A DNA stretch of 64,000 nucleotides, taken from positions 478,360,861 through 478,424,860 of the forward strand of contig CM060920.1 of NCBI GenBank assembly GCA_030737875.1. Reading direction: 5' to 3'. This document shows, one piece after another, positions 1-12,590 of this stretch. Source of the stretch: Allium sativum. Lineage: Eukaryota > Streptophyta > Magnoliopsida > Asparagales > Amaryllidaceae. How positions within the stretch are numbered: the first letter of the stretch is position 1; each line of letters starts with the position of its first letter. A program made the translations under genes and the position numbers. Under the pieces are notes generated by a model. That model saw nothing but the letters and a program-made list of their open reading frames with translations. It did no database searches and was not told the origin of the DNA.

Positions 1-3000
1 ACAACCATTTTATCACATGTAATCATATAATAGATGAAGCACATAAGTTCAATCATATAGCATGTATAAATTATGAGCAAATGAAACATCTAACAAAAAA
101 AAAATTCAAATCATTAACATAATCAATGTTACATAAAAGTAAATCAACGGATTATACCATTTAGACACATATCTATGCAAGCTACTATAAATCATATTCA
201 TTACTATTATCCTTGTGGTTTCTCTTTGGGATGTCTGGTAACTTCATGGGATACACTTTCACATTGAATCAAAATCCCACTCCAGTCCAAAGCATCAACT
301 CTATCGGTCCCACCTTAATCAGTTGCATCAACTGTAAATTTAAAGGAAACAACACGTGAATGGATGGTACTGGAAAACTATTAATGGTTTCTATTATTGC
401 TTTTTCTCTACCGTTCCACTACGTTTGCACAACACAGCAAAAATAAAATTTGATATTCCAGTTAGAAGCAAATCAAAACTCAAAATGTATGCATAGATAT
501 TGAATAAGTGTTTAATTATTTCCCTAAGTATTGATTACCGTATAGAATAAATCATTCATGATACTATTGTTTAAAGACCATAAATCATATTCTACATTGT
601 CTACTTGAAAGCAAATTCTATAACAAAATGGATAAAAACATCCTCAAAACTACAGGACACACATCAGTGCCTGCATACATGCATGCTCACAAAATGTTCG
701 CATTCCAATTCTAAATCACAACTACAAAAATCAACTCATCAAATACTTACCTGAAAATTCATACTAATCGTAGTTAAAAAGCATGCCCACCACAGCTTAC
801 CTGCCAAGGCAGCCATTTAGAATAAGGTAGTAAAGAGCAAAACAAATAGCAAACGCATAATTACACTACATCGGTAGTCAGTTTTAAACATACAAATTCT
901 AGATACAATGAACCCAGAAACTAAACTGCACCAGATGATTAGACTACAGATAATTTAATTTACAAGTTGATGATTTTGGTTATGGCATTCAACAACCGGC
1001 TACTCGCATGAAATTGTCAAAAGGGCTGGCATGAGGCAATCTAACATGAGAATCATCCTCTATCTTTGCCAAACAAAGGTGATTGTTAAATACAATTATC
1101 CTTGTTCTATAAACATAATAACCTTTTAGAGCAACTAGCGGCACAAAAAATAGAATTGGTCGACCACAATGAGACGAAGGGGTGCAGTTGCAAAGTATCG
1201 CTACAAACTAAGACATAAAATCAAGTTTCAAAAACGCATATCATTCACAAAACTACCATCGGTCTTTCATGGTTCCTAATTAAAACCTTGAAATTAGTGA
1301 ACCAATTAAAGATCCTCAATTACTAAAACTTTGAAATATACTTTGATAGCTATTTTCAAACTGACCGAAAAAGTAAATGTAGTTAGTTTGGCAATATAAA
1401 TTTCTTTGCCCTTCTTTTATACTTAGTCATATACATTTTTGTATGCATTTATATTCGGTTGTACTTTCCACCACCATCATTTTTTTTCTTGATAAAATTC
1501 TCTTTTAATTTCTCCGAAAATAATATATGCCCCATTTTCTGTTATGCCATTAGCTATATTCAACAAAATCTTAATTATCAACAATTCATTAGTTCCAATC
1601 ATATGCATAAATTTTCAACTGATTATTTCAAGCAAGTTACCAAGGTAATAATTTTTTACAGATTCTTACATATCTAATGCAGACTACAAACCTTTTAAGG
1701 CCCTTACGATATTTTAGGAAAACTATTTTCAATCCATGACTCATTGGGTATTGATTAGTTTCTAATCTCATCAGTTTTGGCCGATTTGGATCAACAAGCC
1801 TTTGATTTAACGGTCATCCCTATCATATACAAACGAACTGAAGCGCGCGAGCACGGATATATATATATATAATTTTCTATAAACCTACATGTATACTCAG
1901 CTACACGATCACAATAGCATTCATAAATTGAAGAATTAAAATTAATAATTTATATATTATTGTGATTATCAAATGGAAAAATTCTAGTTGTATCGAACCC
2001 ACGTTTGTGTACCTGCGAAGCAGGCTTTACTTGATTATGTACCATATACATGAAACTTATCGTTACCTTCAAGTTCCATGCATTAATTTAAAAAAATATG
2101 TTGCAACAGGGTAACGACATTGAATCTTTCAGTTAAAGAGTTAACGTTAATAGAAAATAAATCTACCAGGAACATCTTTAAATAAATCATTGTTTTTAAA
2201 GGTAGGAGAGAGTGAAATTATCAACTGAAATAGCAGTCATGTGGGAAATATGAAGAAACTGCAAATGAATAGAAAATATAAAATCGAAATCGAAATACCA
2301 GTTGCAAAATTATTGCATACCTAAAGTCTTGTGGTAGCCTTGACATTATGGCTTCAATGGATGGAGTTAAATTGCTGAGCAAAATCAAGGATAGCATCAT
2401 CCTAAATCAACCAGATCCATCCTCCAGTAGTGATAGCTGCCGGAAAATGATCATTAGATTTGTAATGATTAGAGTTGATTATATACATCAAGCTGCGTGT
2501 AACAAAACTTAATGAGACACTTCAGCAAACATGTATGAAATTAGGCATGCTATTAACTATGTGCCATACACTAAATTAAGATAGATACACACAATGCATT
2601 TGGAATGAAGATAAAGATAATGCCAACTTTAAACAACACCTTTGTATTTCTTCAATAACCATATGTAAACATACAAGACAACATTCATTATTTTCATTTG
2701 ATTTTATATAAAAGATCAGTTATAACTATAAGACGAAATAACTGTTAAGCAAATTTGAGGACAAGCTGAAATTTTTTAGACATGATTCGGTTAGAAGACA
2801 AAATAATTGTCAACAAAACAAATAATTTAACCGTGAATCGAAACTTTGACAAGAAATATTTATTGGAATTCCTTGGCTAAGGCTATTTACATACCAATAA
2901 ATGCACCTGATGTACAACTAAAAATCCTATAGCTCATCCAAATAATATTTTCTATGTGAGCTTGTTTAAATTCGAAATGAAAATTATTTGACAAAGCATA

Positions 3001-5974
3001 AACCGAAATCAGTTGAACACATTCCGTGCATCAAGACTAATGATACCTCTATAACCATTTTACTATACCGTATAATCTTGGAACTCCACCCAACAAAAAT
3101 TTGTTTTTTCTCCAAGAGTATATTATTAACTGTTAAAATTTCAGTCTACTTTCAGTATTTAGCAAGATAGTAATCAATGCAATGAGAACTTAATTGACTG
3201 ATCTTTAGGTGAAGTAGCTAGAAACAATAAATTATAGTGTAAACTAACCATGTCATATACATCATAAAGAAATCAAAAGTGCACTAATTTATGATTACCT
3301 TAATGGATTGATCCAGATATCAAATTAGTCACTATGCCCTTTTTCGTGTAAGTCATGCAGTATGATCCATTATAATCAGGGACTGGGGTCCAAGGATGTT
3401 TTGCATAATGTCCAGTCAAGCCACTCTCAAATATTGTCGTCCGTTCTAAACTTTTTATTCACAAACTGACAATGTATCAAGATATAAAATGTATAATATT
3501 GATTAATTAATTCTAAAATGGAAAGGGGAAAATGTTGAAGAAGCATCATGATCATTTTCCGCACTGTAAAATAGTTGTAAATACATTGAAGAAGCATTTG
3601 GAGCATTTTACACACGGTAGATTAATTCTGGGTTTTCCTAGATATAAAATTATATATTATCAACTCTAAATAAAATGACTAAACTTTGTGAAAAGTAAAT
3701 TGACCAAATTCAATCTATTATAAGACTCCTGCATAAATCAGCTAAGGAAAACTTATTGTCCGTTTTGCCCAATATCCAAAGCAATTATGATGAAAATAAA
3801 CCCATAATATAAAGGAAAATTTCTTTTATAACGTTAAACATGTTATTAGGAACAAAAAAAACGCACTAAGTAACTAAAACATTAAAAACATGTGATATTT
3901 TAATTAGTGGTCATTAATATCACCTACCTTGATCTCTCCCTAATTTTCTATGGTTAATTAGGCATTGCACAAAAAAAGATGAATTAACAGTGTATCTGAA
4001 ATAGTGTATAAATATTAAACTGGTTATAATTTATAAACGAATGATTTTCATACATGGTTGTGTATTGAATCATTCTAATTACGTGAAAATGAGAGTAGAC
4101 ATATTGATGTCAACATAAAATTTATCAATTAGTCCATTAATTTTATTAAGGATAGGTTCGTTACAACATCAATTGAGATTATCCCTACAAAAAATGAAAA
4201 AAATGCATAGAAAAGTAAAATAATTTACGGGCAAGAAATCACTAAAGTACATTATTTGGGACAATGGCTTAATTATTATATCGTAGTTGGAGCCTGACAG
4301 TTTGACATAGCATGAAGGTGTGTCCAACTCTTAGGTCATTAACATGCGCAATAAAACCAAGTAAATCGTTATGTGGCATTGGATATAATGCAGAAATATG
4401 ATTTCATTATAGACTTTTAACTGGTGACCAGTCATTATGACCTGATGTCAATAGTGTAAGCAATAAGTTTCTCTTCTTAAGTAGTTTATAAGTAATTTCA
4501 ATTCCCTTTAAATTAAAAAATGATCTAGCAAATTAATAGTTAAAGATTGAAAGAAGGACAAATATCAACTGAACATACAGTGAGGTGAGCATGCCACTAC
4601 ATTTTGTTAAATGTACAAAGAAAATTAATTGTGATAAATATTGCTGTTCTCATTAGAATAAATAAATTATTTTCAACATGAAGTACTTAACAGAAAACAT
4701 AGGAAATTTGCAGTGGAGGTTGAACTATATGACTACAAGAAAAGCTAGAAAACTTAGTGAACTAGGACCATTTAGACAATCGCGAACATTTGACAAATAT
4801 TGGCTTCAGACATGTTCGAGAACATACCAAGCGGAGCTATATTATTGCTAAAAAGCTTATGTCTAAAACCTTAATTAAGGACACGACAAAGAAGCAACCT
4901 GATTAATTACCCACAATATGCATTACTGCCGAACATTAGTATAATATGATAATGTAAAAATATTGTAAATTATTTATTTTATATATAGCAACAAAAAAAT
5001 TAAATATCTTGAGGTTTATAGTAACATGATGAAAACATTGTCAATTTGGATGTTCACCAACACAAATTGTAATCAAACTTTGCATTCTATTCTTATTGTC
5101 AACATAATAGCAATTGCATTAGGACTGTAAATAGTCATGATATATTTATATGTGACGACCTTCAAATTAAATAAATTCTTCTAACTAACAATAATAATAA
5201 TAAAGCATGATTAAAAAAAAGCACAAATGAGTTATACTAACCTTTCCAACATCCCTATTAAGCTAGTTGACCATGTAAGAAAGTGACACATTTTCATATA
5301 CCAACCTAATACAAAAAAGTGCATAAACATAAATAAATGCAAAAATCCTGGAAAAATGAAAGCTAATTTTCAGCCAAAACCTTACCTTCATTAGCATCAA
5401 TGATAAACCAGTAAGTAAATCCCAAAGGTTTCGCAAATCGCAGTACAAGTTTTGAAGATTGTATTTACAAGTTTTGAAGATTATATCATACATCGAAAGG
5501 CTAAAAATGGTAAATAATGAATGTTTTTAAAGAAGATAAGTCTAAGAATTTTGGATTTTCTTCAATAACCATTGCCAAAATAATTAATAAGCTTTTTGCT
5601 TCTTTAGGGAATTAAACACTTACAAATCAAGAGGTTCTTCATAGTTTAATCTGGGAAATATGAGAACAAATCCAATAAAGGAAAAATCAAAAGAGAGTAA
5701 AAAAAAAAACAAGGCCGAGTAATAAGAAACTACAAGCCGAATACGAAAGTAGTATAAAGTAACTTACTTACCTGCAAAGTTTCGGAGTTGAAATCACAAA
5801 TTATCTTACCTTTAAACAAGAAAAAAGAAGAAATGCAAACATCTGATTTGAAGGCTAAGATTAATTTGCAGTTACTTAATGTAGCATACAATAATTACAA
5901 TGCGCTGTTAAGGATACTACAGATCTATGTCTATATTTTAAGGTGTTAGGAACTACATACCATAATTTTAATTT
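1..5974. other. Unassigned AT-rich non-coding DNA
   Basis: I recognise no gene, RNA or transposon end here. Open frames are all under 80 codons and show no family motif. There is a short (TA)n run near 1858-1872 and an AAT run near 5184-5202. Several minus-strand sites look like plant 5' splice sites (for example near 745, 780, 5385, 5770 and 5808, reading AGGTAAG or AGGTAAGT), so part of an intron-rich minus-strand unit is possible, but no exon chain can be built by eye. If the CACTA-like terminus at 7244 is real, this stretch could also be the interior of that transposon. Confidence 0.5.
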
Positions 5975-6493
5975 GGGCAAATTTTCTTTTGGATCTTGTT
6001 TTCGAAACAATTTCGCGTTTAGGACTGATTTTTAAACTTATTACCAAACAGGGCTGGTTTGTGCACAGTCAGCAAAAGCGTAACCGCCTCGTCTGGGCGC
6101 AACTCATAATTGCTCCCTATATTTAAAAAAAAGCGCAACTCAAAGTTTCTCCCATATATAATAATAAAGAAAAAAACAAAGGCTAGCAGCCTTTTAATTG
6201 TTGCAAGTTATATGGGCGCAACTTTGAGTTGTGCCCATATAATAGATAAAAAAAACAAGCCTGCTACCTTGTAAACATTGCCAGGTATATGGGAGCAACT
6301 CAAAGTTGCATCCAATAAAAAAATGTAAAAAAAGAAGAAGGCGCAACTACGAGTTGCGCCTAATTCTAGCGGATACAAAATCGGTGACGTGCCTGCTGAT
6401 TGGGCCAAAACCAGCCCTGTTTGGTAATAAGTTTGCAAATCAGCCTTAAATGCGAAATTGTTTACAAAACTAGCCCCATTGGAAAATTTGTCC
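5975..6493. mobile_element. Mutator-like MITE with ~85-bp terminal inverted repeats
   Basis: The arms at 5975-6060 and 6407-6493 are long inverted repeats. Both contain the inner motif ACCAAACAGGGCTGGTTT and the outer termini GGGCAAATTTTC / GGACAAATTTTCC. The element is flanked by a perfect 9-bp direct repeat, TTTTAATTT, at 5966-5974 and 6494-6502, the target-duplication length typical of Mutator-like elements. At 519 bp with no coding capacity it is non-autonomous. Between the arms are five imperfect palindromes of the type GGCGCAACT...AGTTGCGCC. Confidence 0.85.
6096..6361. repeat. Five short GCGCAACT palindromes inside the MITE
   Basis: Imperfect 20-23-bp palindromes lie near 6096-6118, 6132-6152, 6213-6235, 6291-6313 and 6340-6360. 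Each is built on GGGCGCAACT paired with AGTTGCGCCC-like sequence, separated by A-rich spacers. Arm sequence and orientation vary slightly. Their role is unknown; they could bind transposase or come from internal duplication of a hairpin. Confidence 0.75.
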
Positions 6494-6502
6494 TTTTAAT
6501 TT

Positions 6503-7119
6503 ATCCACAGAAGACTCAACATAATTGGTCGAGAAAAATAATAAAGATTAAGGATTTAATGTTTTAAAATCACCCAAAATTTGTAAACTCAGAATTTAAT
6601 TTTCAAAATTACAAGAATACAGCTTAGGAAAGGTCATATTTTAAATTTTATGAATATAGAATAGATCAGAATATCGTTTGTTCTGCAAAAATGCAGCTAT
6701 CAAACACATCGAAAATGACGAAAAAAATCCAGCATACCAAAACTCACTGGAGTGCCTAAAATGCTTCAACTAATAAAATAAAAATAAGTAGAAAAAGTTG
6801 TATACCTTGATTTCTACCAGCTTTTGTCTTCATTTAGTGTTTCAGGTTTAGATCCAAAAAATTGCGTCTTTCCAGCAGTAAGTATTCAATGATCATGTCA
6901 ACGGGAAACATACGCCAATGAGCAACGCCAGTGTGATCCACCTATCGTAAACGCCATAAATCATTTTCATCGTTTAATTTTAAAAGTTAGGGTTTGGTGA
7001 TGTAGAACAAAAGGGAAAGCGTTTTTTCTTTAATTGGGAAAAAGGGAAAGTACTTGGGAACGTGATAAATACGCAGAGCACCTGGATGACGTGTAAAAAG
7101 AGGTATAATAAGGACATAT
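6503..7119. other. Unassigned spacer; possible leader of a minus-strand transcript
   Basis: There is no recognisable gene. Read on the minus strand, the part near 7010-6800 resembles a leader: a CCCTAAC motif, two overlapping tiny open frames and a possible AGGTATAC 5' splice site near 6808. The frames are under 30 codons, so this is only a weak hint of an eroded transcription unit. Confidence 0.3.
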
Positions 7120-7244
7120 AAATTTGCCTTAATTGCTTTCATTAATGACCAGTATTGTATTTGCCCCTAATCAAATAATATTAGAGGCAGTCAGCATATT
7201 TTGCCTTTAATATAATGCCTCTAATGCTGATAAAATTGGTAGTG
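7120..7244 (-). mobile_element. Probable CACTA transposon terminus
   Basis: Read on the minus strand from 7244 the sequence starts CACTACCAATTTTATCAG. It then carries repeated subterminal motifs of the type TTAGAGGCA / TTAAAGGCA in both orientations (7140-7225). CACTA elements start with CACTA/CACTG and have such short subterminal transposase-binding repeats. The opposite terminus and the 3-bp target duplication were not found, so the call rests on one end only. Confidence 0.4.
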
Positions 7245-7640
7245 CGTCTTCCCTCTCCAGGCAACCCCGCGCTCGTCAGCTACCAGTCCGCCACCTTCTC
7301 CTGATCCAGGCCGCAACACTCTCCTCTTCCAGACCTCACTACTTCTCCACTAGGCACCTTTGCTTCTTCGGCCATACCTTTTCTCTTCCTTTCCTAAGAC
7401 CGCAGCCCTCTCTCTCCATCAAATGCCTCCTGTGTCATTCGCTTCCACTCCAACTTCCACACCCGTCGGCAAACTCAGCTACACCAGCTGACCTTCCTCC
7501 CCAGTCCTTCCTCCTCGAGTCAAGAATAGTGCGCAAAACTCCTTAAAAGGAAACAATCCACCACTTCATAAAAAGGAAAAAAAAAAGAAAGCAAACAGTC
7601 TGTTTCGAAAGAACATAAGGGAGTGGAAATTGGTTCCGTG
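7245..7640 (+). other. C/T-rich leader-like stretch
   Basis: 7245-7530 is markedly C/T-rich compared with its surroundings, with many CTCC, CTTCC and CCACC runs, like the 5' leaders of plant transcripts and like the leaders in LTRs A and B. It lies just upstream of the LTR remnant F promoter and may belong to F. The ATG near 7422 opens no long frame. No protein is predicted. Confidence 0.35.
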
Positions 7641-10600
7641 CTGGGTACGCAAGGATTCACGTGTATAAATATACATAGAAACACATTTGAGTTGAAATTG
7701 TACGTGGATTCTGAAGTTCGTTGTGAAGAAAATGGTGTGCGCTTGTCAATTTTTACATTCGTGAGCTAATGCAATTGATACTGGTTCGTCAGTGAAATTC
7801 GGAAGCATGCAGGTGAGATTTCAAATTTAAATTTATTTTTAAAACTAGTCATTACGGTTAATTATAATTAGTGTTAATTATAATTTGTTAATGATCATGA
7901 ATTGTTATGGATGATTGTCACTAGTTGTTCGATGGATGATTATGCAGTTAAAAACACCGTAAACACAAAGCGTTATGGATTGTAACTCACTACGCACAGT
8001 TAACTAATTATTTTAATTTTTGTGGTTGTGATGGATGAAAATGTGCTTTTTTGTTTGGTTACATTATTTGATTAGTTCTGATTTCATGTGTTCACCCATA
8101 CACCGTAGCTGTGTAGTTATACTGGTAATCTATTCACATTCTCCTTCCATTTAAATGAAAATTTATTTATTAAAATCAGGTTGTGAATTAGTTTTAAATT
8201 TGAATTAAAAACTATTTGGAAATCAAATTGAGTAAATAATATTCACATAAGATGTGTTTTCAAAATAATTCCAAACGCTAATGAGTTATTGAATGGGGTT
8301 TTGAAACTTAGACAAGGAAATGAGTTGAAATGTGGATTTAAACATTGTTTTGTACAAGTAATTAGTTTCATTATTATATAATGATGTTTTGTAATATGGG
8401 AAAATATATTATTTTGGGAAAGAGGAATGAAATCATGATTTATAAATTAAAGTAAGAAATTTTAATTTTATTTAAAATTGGACGATTTATATTTTAAATC
8501 GATGTCGAGCCTTGATAACGTTTTCTTCAATGATAATAATAACATATATCAGAACGTTCTAGAATGATAGAGATGATAGTGTCTAGGCTTGGGTTTGAAA
8601 ATATAGTTTCCTGCACTCCCTGTCTATCCTTAACTTATCCGATGGACGGATAGTTAATTCAAAATATATTTTGAAAATTTAATTTGAAACTGTTTAAATT
8701 TAGAATAAATTGGTATTTAAATTAATAGACGTCATGTAGTGACCATTCATGAATATAAAATTTAAAATTCAAATAAAAGGGTTTAGGAATAATTTCCATT
8801 ACTCATGGCATATTTAAATTTAAATTAAGTTTTGGAATTTAATCGAGAAGTGATTCAAGTATGCGTTCAATATTGATTTTGATTATTAATCAAACGAGGT
8901 TTGAAAAGTATAAAGATCCCTATTTCGTTTGAATTGGTAAATTTGGAAATGATTTATGACTAACATGATAATGGGTTTAAGAGAAAAAATTGTTTTGGAA
9001 ATATAATATTACTTTAGAAAGAGATTCGGAATTTTGTTTTAAAAAATAAGTTATGAAAATTAATCTATTTTGGAAAACAAATTGAACGATTTATATTTAA
9101 ACCTTATATAGCGTAAAATGAACGCGTCGCGCAGCGATAGTTCGGTAATATCGATTTTAAATTTCAAATGATCATAACTTGAACATTTGAATCGAATTGA
9201 CGTAAAACGGAAAACGACATATTTCTATTGATAATGGGTTTTGTATAAAAGAAGAATTTTCAAATTCCATCATACGGTTTTCGAGTTATGTTTAGATAAA
9301 CATTCGAAAAGGTCGCTATATGTGCAGTTCGACGACCGTACTGGGAAATCGAATAAAATGGATTTATAAAAATTATCTAGCAATCCAGAAAAATATGATA
9401 AATCACATTTTATTATTTAAAAGTGGTTTGAGTTAGAATATATGAATTTTGGATAATTCTAGATCGATTTGGTTAAATAACCATTTTGCAGCACCTTTAG
9501 CAATGCTTTTAACGTTATTAAACTATTTCTTTGAAATGATTGGGATTTGAAGATTTTAAACCCTGAACCATTGTTTAAATTATGGCAGGGGATTAGTTAA
9601 CTATTTTTGAAAGATTTTAAAAGAGGTTAAATATATGACATGGAATTTATTTAAATTATAAGCAAGATTTGAGAAGTTTGAGTAGAATTATTCATCGGAT
9701 ATTCTATATGGAATCCCAGAATTGGATGAATGCTGTCATACTCATTTCTAGATTCTGATGGTATTTTCCCGAGTTGGTGAATCTCTACCAAATATAAGTT
9801 GATTAAATTCTATTTAAACTTATATTTGAAAATATCAGTTATTTAAATGAAAATTTAAATCAAAATAAAGGTTTGGTAGTTTCGGGATATACGACAAATA
9901 AATGGAGTTGATTTTGAAATATAAGGTTTGGAAAATGAATAAAGGGTTAAGATCATAACGGGTTTTCGGGAATTGAATCCAACCTTAATTCGAATTAAAG
10001 CGACAATATTTGGAAAGGAGATTTGAATTGAGAAACTCGTGTGGTCCATAGCTATTATTTTAAAATACGCTTATTACTTGGAAAGTCCGGGATCGGATAT
10101 AGGTCCGAAAACCATTCCAAGCAATAATACGACATATAAAGAAACTCAAGGCTTGGAATCGATAAATGAAGACCGAGAACATTCAGATTATTTGGATTGA
10201 TTGTTGATGTCTCGTATCCGGCCGTACACCTGATACGAGGTTATAAGTGGCATGAGGTCTAAATATATTTGGAGATTTTCGGGTTGTTGCTCCGTTCAGA
10301 CCCAGAACGGACTTGTGTAGATTGTGTGTCTGACATTGAAATTGACCACATAGCACTGATTTCCATTCGGATTTGTGGCAATATATTATCCTTGTCTCTA
10401 AGTCATATGAAGTTAGAGGGTATGCATTGATCGAAATCAGTGACATATCGTGAATTGTCAATGTGGCATACTCGAGTTATGAAACGAGCTAGTAATGATC
10501 AAAGCAAGGCTTGTTGAAACGAAGCTTTGTGTATATCGTGACATCGACGAATCTTACACCCCAGAATTGATCATAAACTGGCGATTAGGTTGTATAATAT

Positions 10601-11543
10601 ACATAATCTCTGTTGAAATTAAAAGCTTCGACGGTAGTGCTACTTTGAAACCTGAGGGAATAAAGTATATATGGTGTCCAATGTTTGGATGTTATCCGGG
10701 ATACATACTTTTACGCCCAGTATTCGGTGTCCGTTGTCTGGATGTTAACCGAGAAATACTTAGCTTTGTGTCCTGGATTGATCTTTCATGCCAGGAAACA
10801 TCATATTGGAAACCCAATCTCCAATACGAGCCATGTGATTTTGATTGTATACCCATATGGCAATATAACCAATTGGGGTTACAGGGCTATGATTCTATAT
10901 TCATTTGCGAAATGATTTTTCAAAACTATGCACCAATAATAGTATTATAAAAAAATTCACGTATAGAAGCATTTTTGGTTATTGTAAGATAAAACTCACC
11001 CATCTGGTGTGCGTTTGCATTGTGTGATATGGGACGAACTTATGATAGCTTCATTTTTCTAAAAATCATTACGAAATTCTGTGCACATGAATTCACATGA
11101 AGTAAACCCGTTCTGCATTAGCGGCGCGTTCCGGTGAATTTCCCAACTTTAAAATGAATCCAAAATTAGAACTGTTTTCGAATTCTCACACCAGTCACAC
11201 GACTGACCTAGAGTTTATTGTTTTCACACCTAAATTCTGGGTGCCCATAACTTTGCATAGGCAACTAGAAGTTTAGTTTGCAAGTTTAAAATTTAGGTTT
11301 GGATTCAGGTTTGAAGCTAGTGTCTTGTTTGATGTTTTTCTTCTTCCGTTGAGAGCATTGGATTTCCGCTGAGCGTATATGGTACTCTGATATTCCTTAT
11401 AATCTCTGATGTAACCAATGAAACAAAATAAAAGTTCTTTTAATTTTTAGCAAATATGTGAGTACCAATAATAATCCATCTTTGTGAACGGCTTGAGTCG
11501 GTTTAATTACCGGCGAGAACGGGGCAAAATCCAGGTCGTTACA
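7641..11543 (+). repeat. Old LTR remnant or solo LTR F (family of A/B/C/E)
   Basis: This plus-strand stretch matches the large LTR family in several blocks. Around 9310-9350 it matches the reverse complement of B near 25685-25735 (the pair GGTCGCTATA-GTGCAGTTCGA). At 10292-10345 it has the shared CAGACCCAGAACGGACTTGT block followed by TCTGACATTG (E at 18736). At 11190-11260 it has the shared ACTGACCT-GAGTTTATTG / GGGTGCCCATA block. It ends in GTCGTTACA at 11543, the inverted form of the family's TGTAAC start. No PBS follows, so it is a solo or truncated LTR. The left edge could not be fixed, and divergence from E is high, implying age. A 151-codon open frame at 10495-10950 overlaps the conserved block but is not kept in other copies. 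Confidence 0.65.
7664..7820 (+). promoter_or_regulatory. F core promoter, leader and 5' splice site
   Basis: A TATA box, TATAAATA at 7664-7671, lies next to a CACGTG motif near 7658. About 140 bp downstream is GCAG|GTGAGATTTC (exon end 7812), a strong 5' splice-site match. Elements C and E have nearly the same splice motif at the corresponding place. This suggests the LTR once drove a spliced transcript. Transcription itself is inferred. Confidence 0.5.
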
Positions 11544-12507
11544 AGTTACCCTAAAGTAAGGTTGACATAAATTAGTAGTGGCTATGGGATTGAAATGCTG
11601 AAGGAGTAGCAGGAAAGGTTGAAGATCAAAGAGTGATGAAGATAAATGATTATATTGAGTGGTATTTATAGAATGAAGGGGATTTTTCTAGAATTCCATG
11701 AATTAATTGATAATATATATTACCATATTTATTATGAGGCATAATGTGTGATAGCTAATTAGATTGCTCTCTATCTTTTTGGTTGGGAGAAGTCCCCCAC
11801 GTGGCTTTATAAAAGATAAATGTTTCAAAATTTTGACTAATTGCCTATCGAAATTTAGGCTAACTGGAATAATTTTTTCCATGTGATATTTTATATAATA
11901 AATTTATATTAATTGATAATATATATCATGTTTATTATGATGAATAATGTGTGACAACTAATCATGTCTATCTTTTTTGGTTGGGATAAGTCCTCCACGT
12001 GGCTTTTGTAAAAGCTGAATGTTTCAAAATTTTGACTAATTGCCTATCGAAATTTAGGCTGATTGGAATAATTTTCGCCATGAGATATTAAAATTATATA
12101 TATATATAAGAAGGAAATGGTCAAAGAATTAATGATAATTAACGTACGCGAATTTCAAGGGATTGACTACTTCTAAATAAAGGGATTAAAAAAATGGCGT
12201 ATACGTATTACATAAAGTAAAGTAGGAAATAAAATAAAAAAAAAAGCTATATAAAGCAGAAAATAAGTAAACATATAAACATTTGGAATTCAAATTTGAA
12301 ATTATAGTTAAGCAGAATTTTTTTTTTGAGGAATTGATATATGTATTAGAATTTAATTATAGAAACGAATGATATTAAAAACATATATGTAGAAGAAGAC
12401 AAATGGTCAAAGAATTAATGATAATTAATATAGGTTACAATTATAATTGATGTTCGCGGATTATAATTAAGATAACTTTCATTACAATTATAATTAACGT
12501 TCGAATA
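11544..12507 (-). promoter_or_regulatory. Minus-strand plant promoter with duplicated G-box module
   Basis: Minus-strand TATAAATA lies at 11670-11663, followed by a pyrimidine-rich leader running towards 11544. Upstream (rightwards) are two tandem copies of a ~205-bp module, each with a CCACGTGGC G-box (CACGTG at 11798-11803 and 11997-12002), a class of site bound by plant bZIP and bHLH factors. A further ~30-bp direct repeat (AATGGTCAAAGAATTAATGA) occurs at 12115 and 12400. The leader is cut at 11544 by LTR remnant F, so the gene it served has been displaced or lost. LTR element E bounds it on the other side. Promoter activity is inferred from motifs. Confidence 0.5.
11701..12097. repeat. 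Tandem duplication, two ~205-bp units
   Basis: Copy 1 is about 11701-11900 and copy 2 about 11907-12097. They share AATTGATAATATATAT, the G-box segment and GACTAATTGCCTATCGAAAT. They differ by scattered substitutions and small indels, so the duplication is not recent. Confidence 0.85.
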
Positions 12508-12590
12508 TGTAATAACCCGGAAATTGAAGATAAATTAAAAAAAAAAAATTTCATGAAATTTTGTTAGAAAATACGCGAGGATTTAAAAAA

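Noticed and set aside
4591..4620. CCACTACATTTTG as the partner terminus of the CACTA-like end at 7244
   Set aside because: Similarity to CACTACCAATTTTATC is too short and no subterminal repeats follow.
10495..10950. 151-codon frame in LTR remnant F
   Set aside because: It overlaps the LTR conserved block, but homologous DNA in other elements does not keep the frame.
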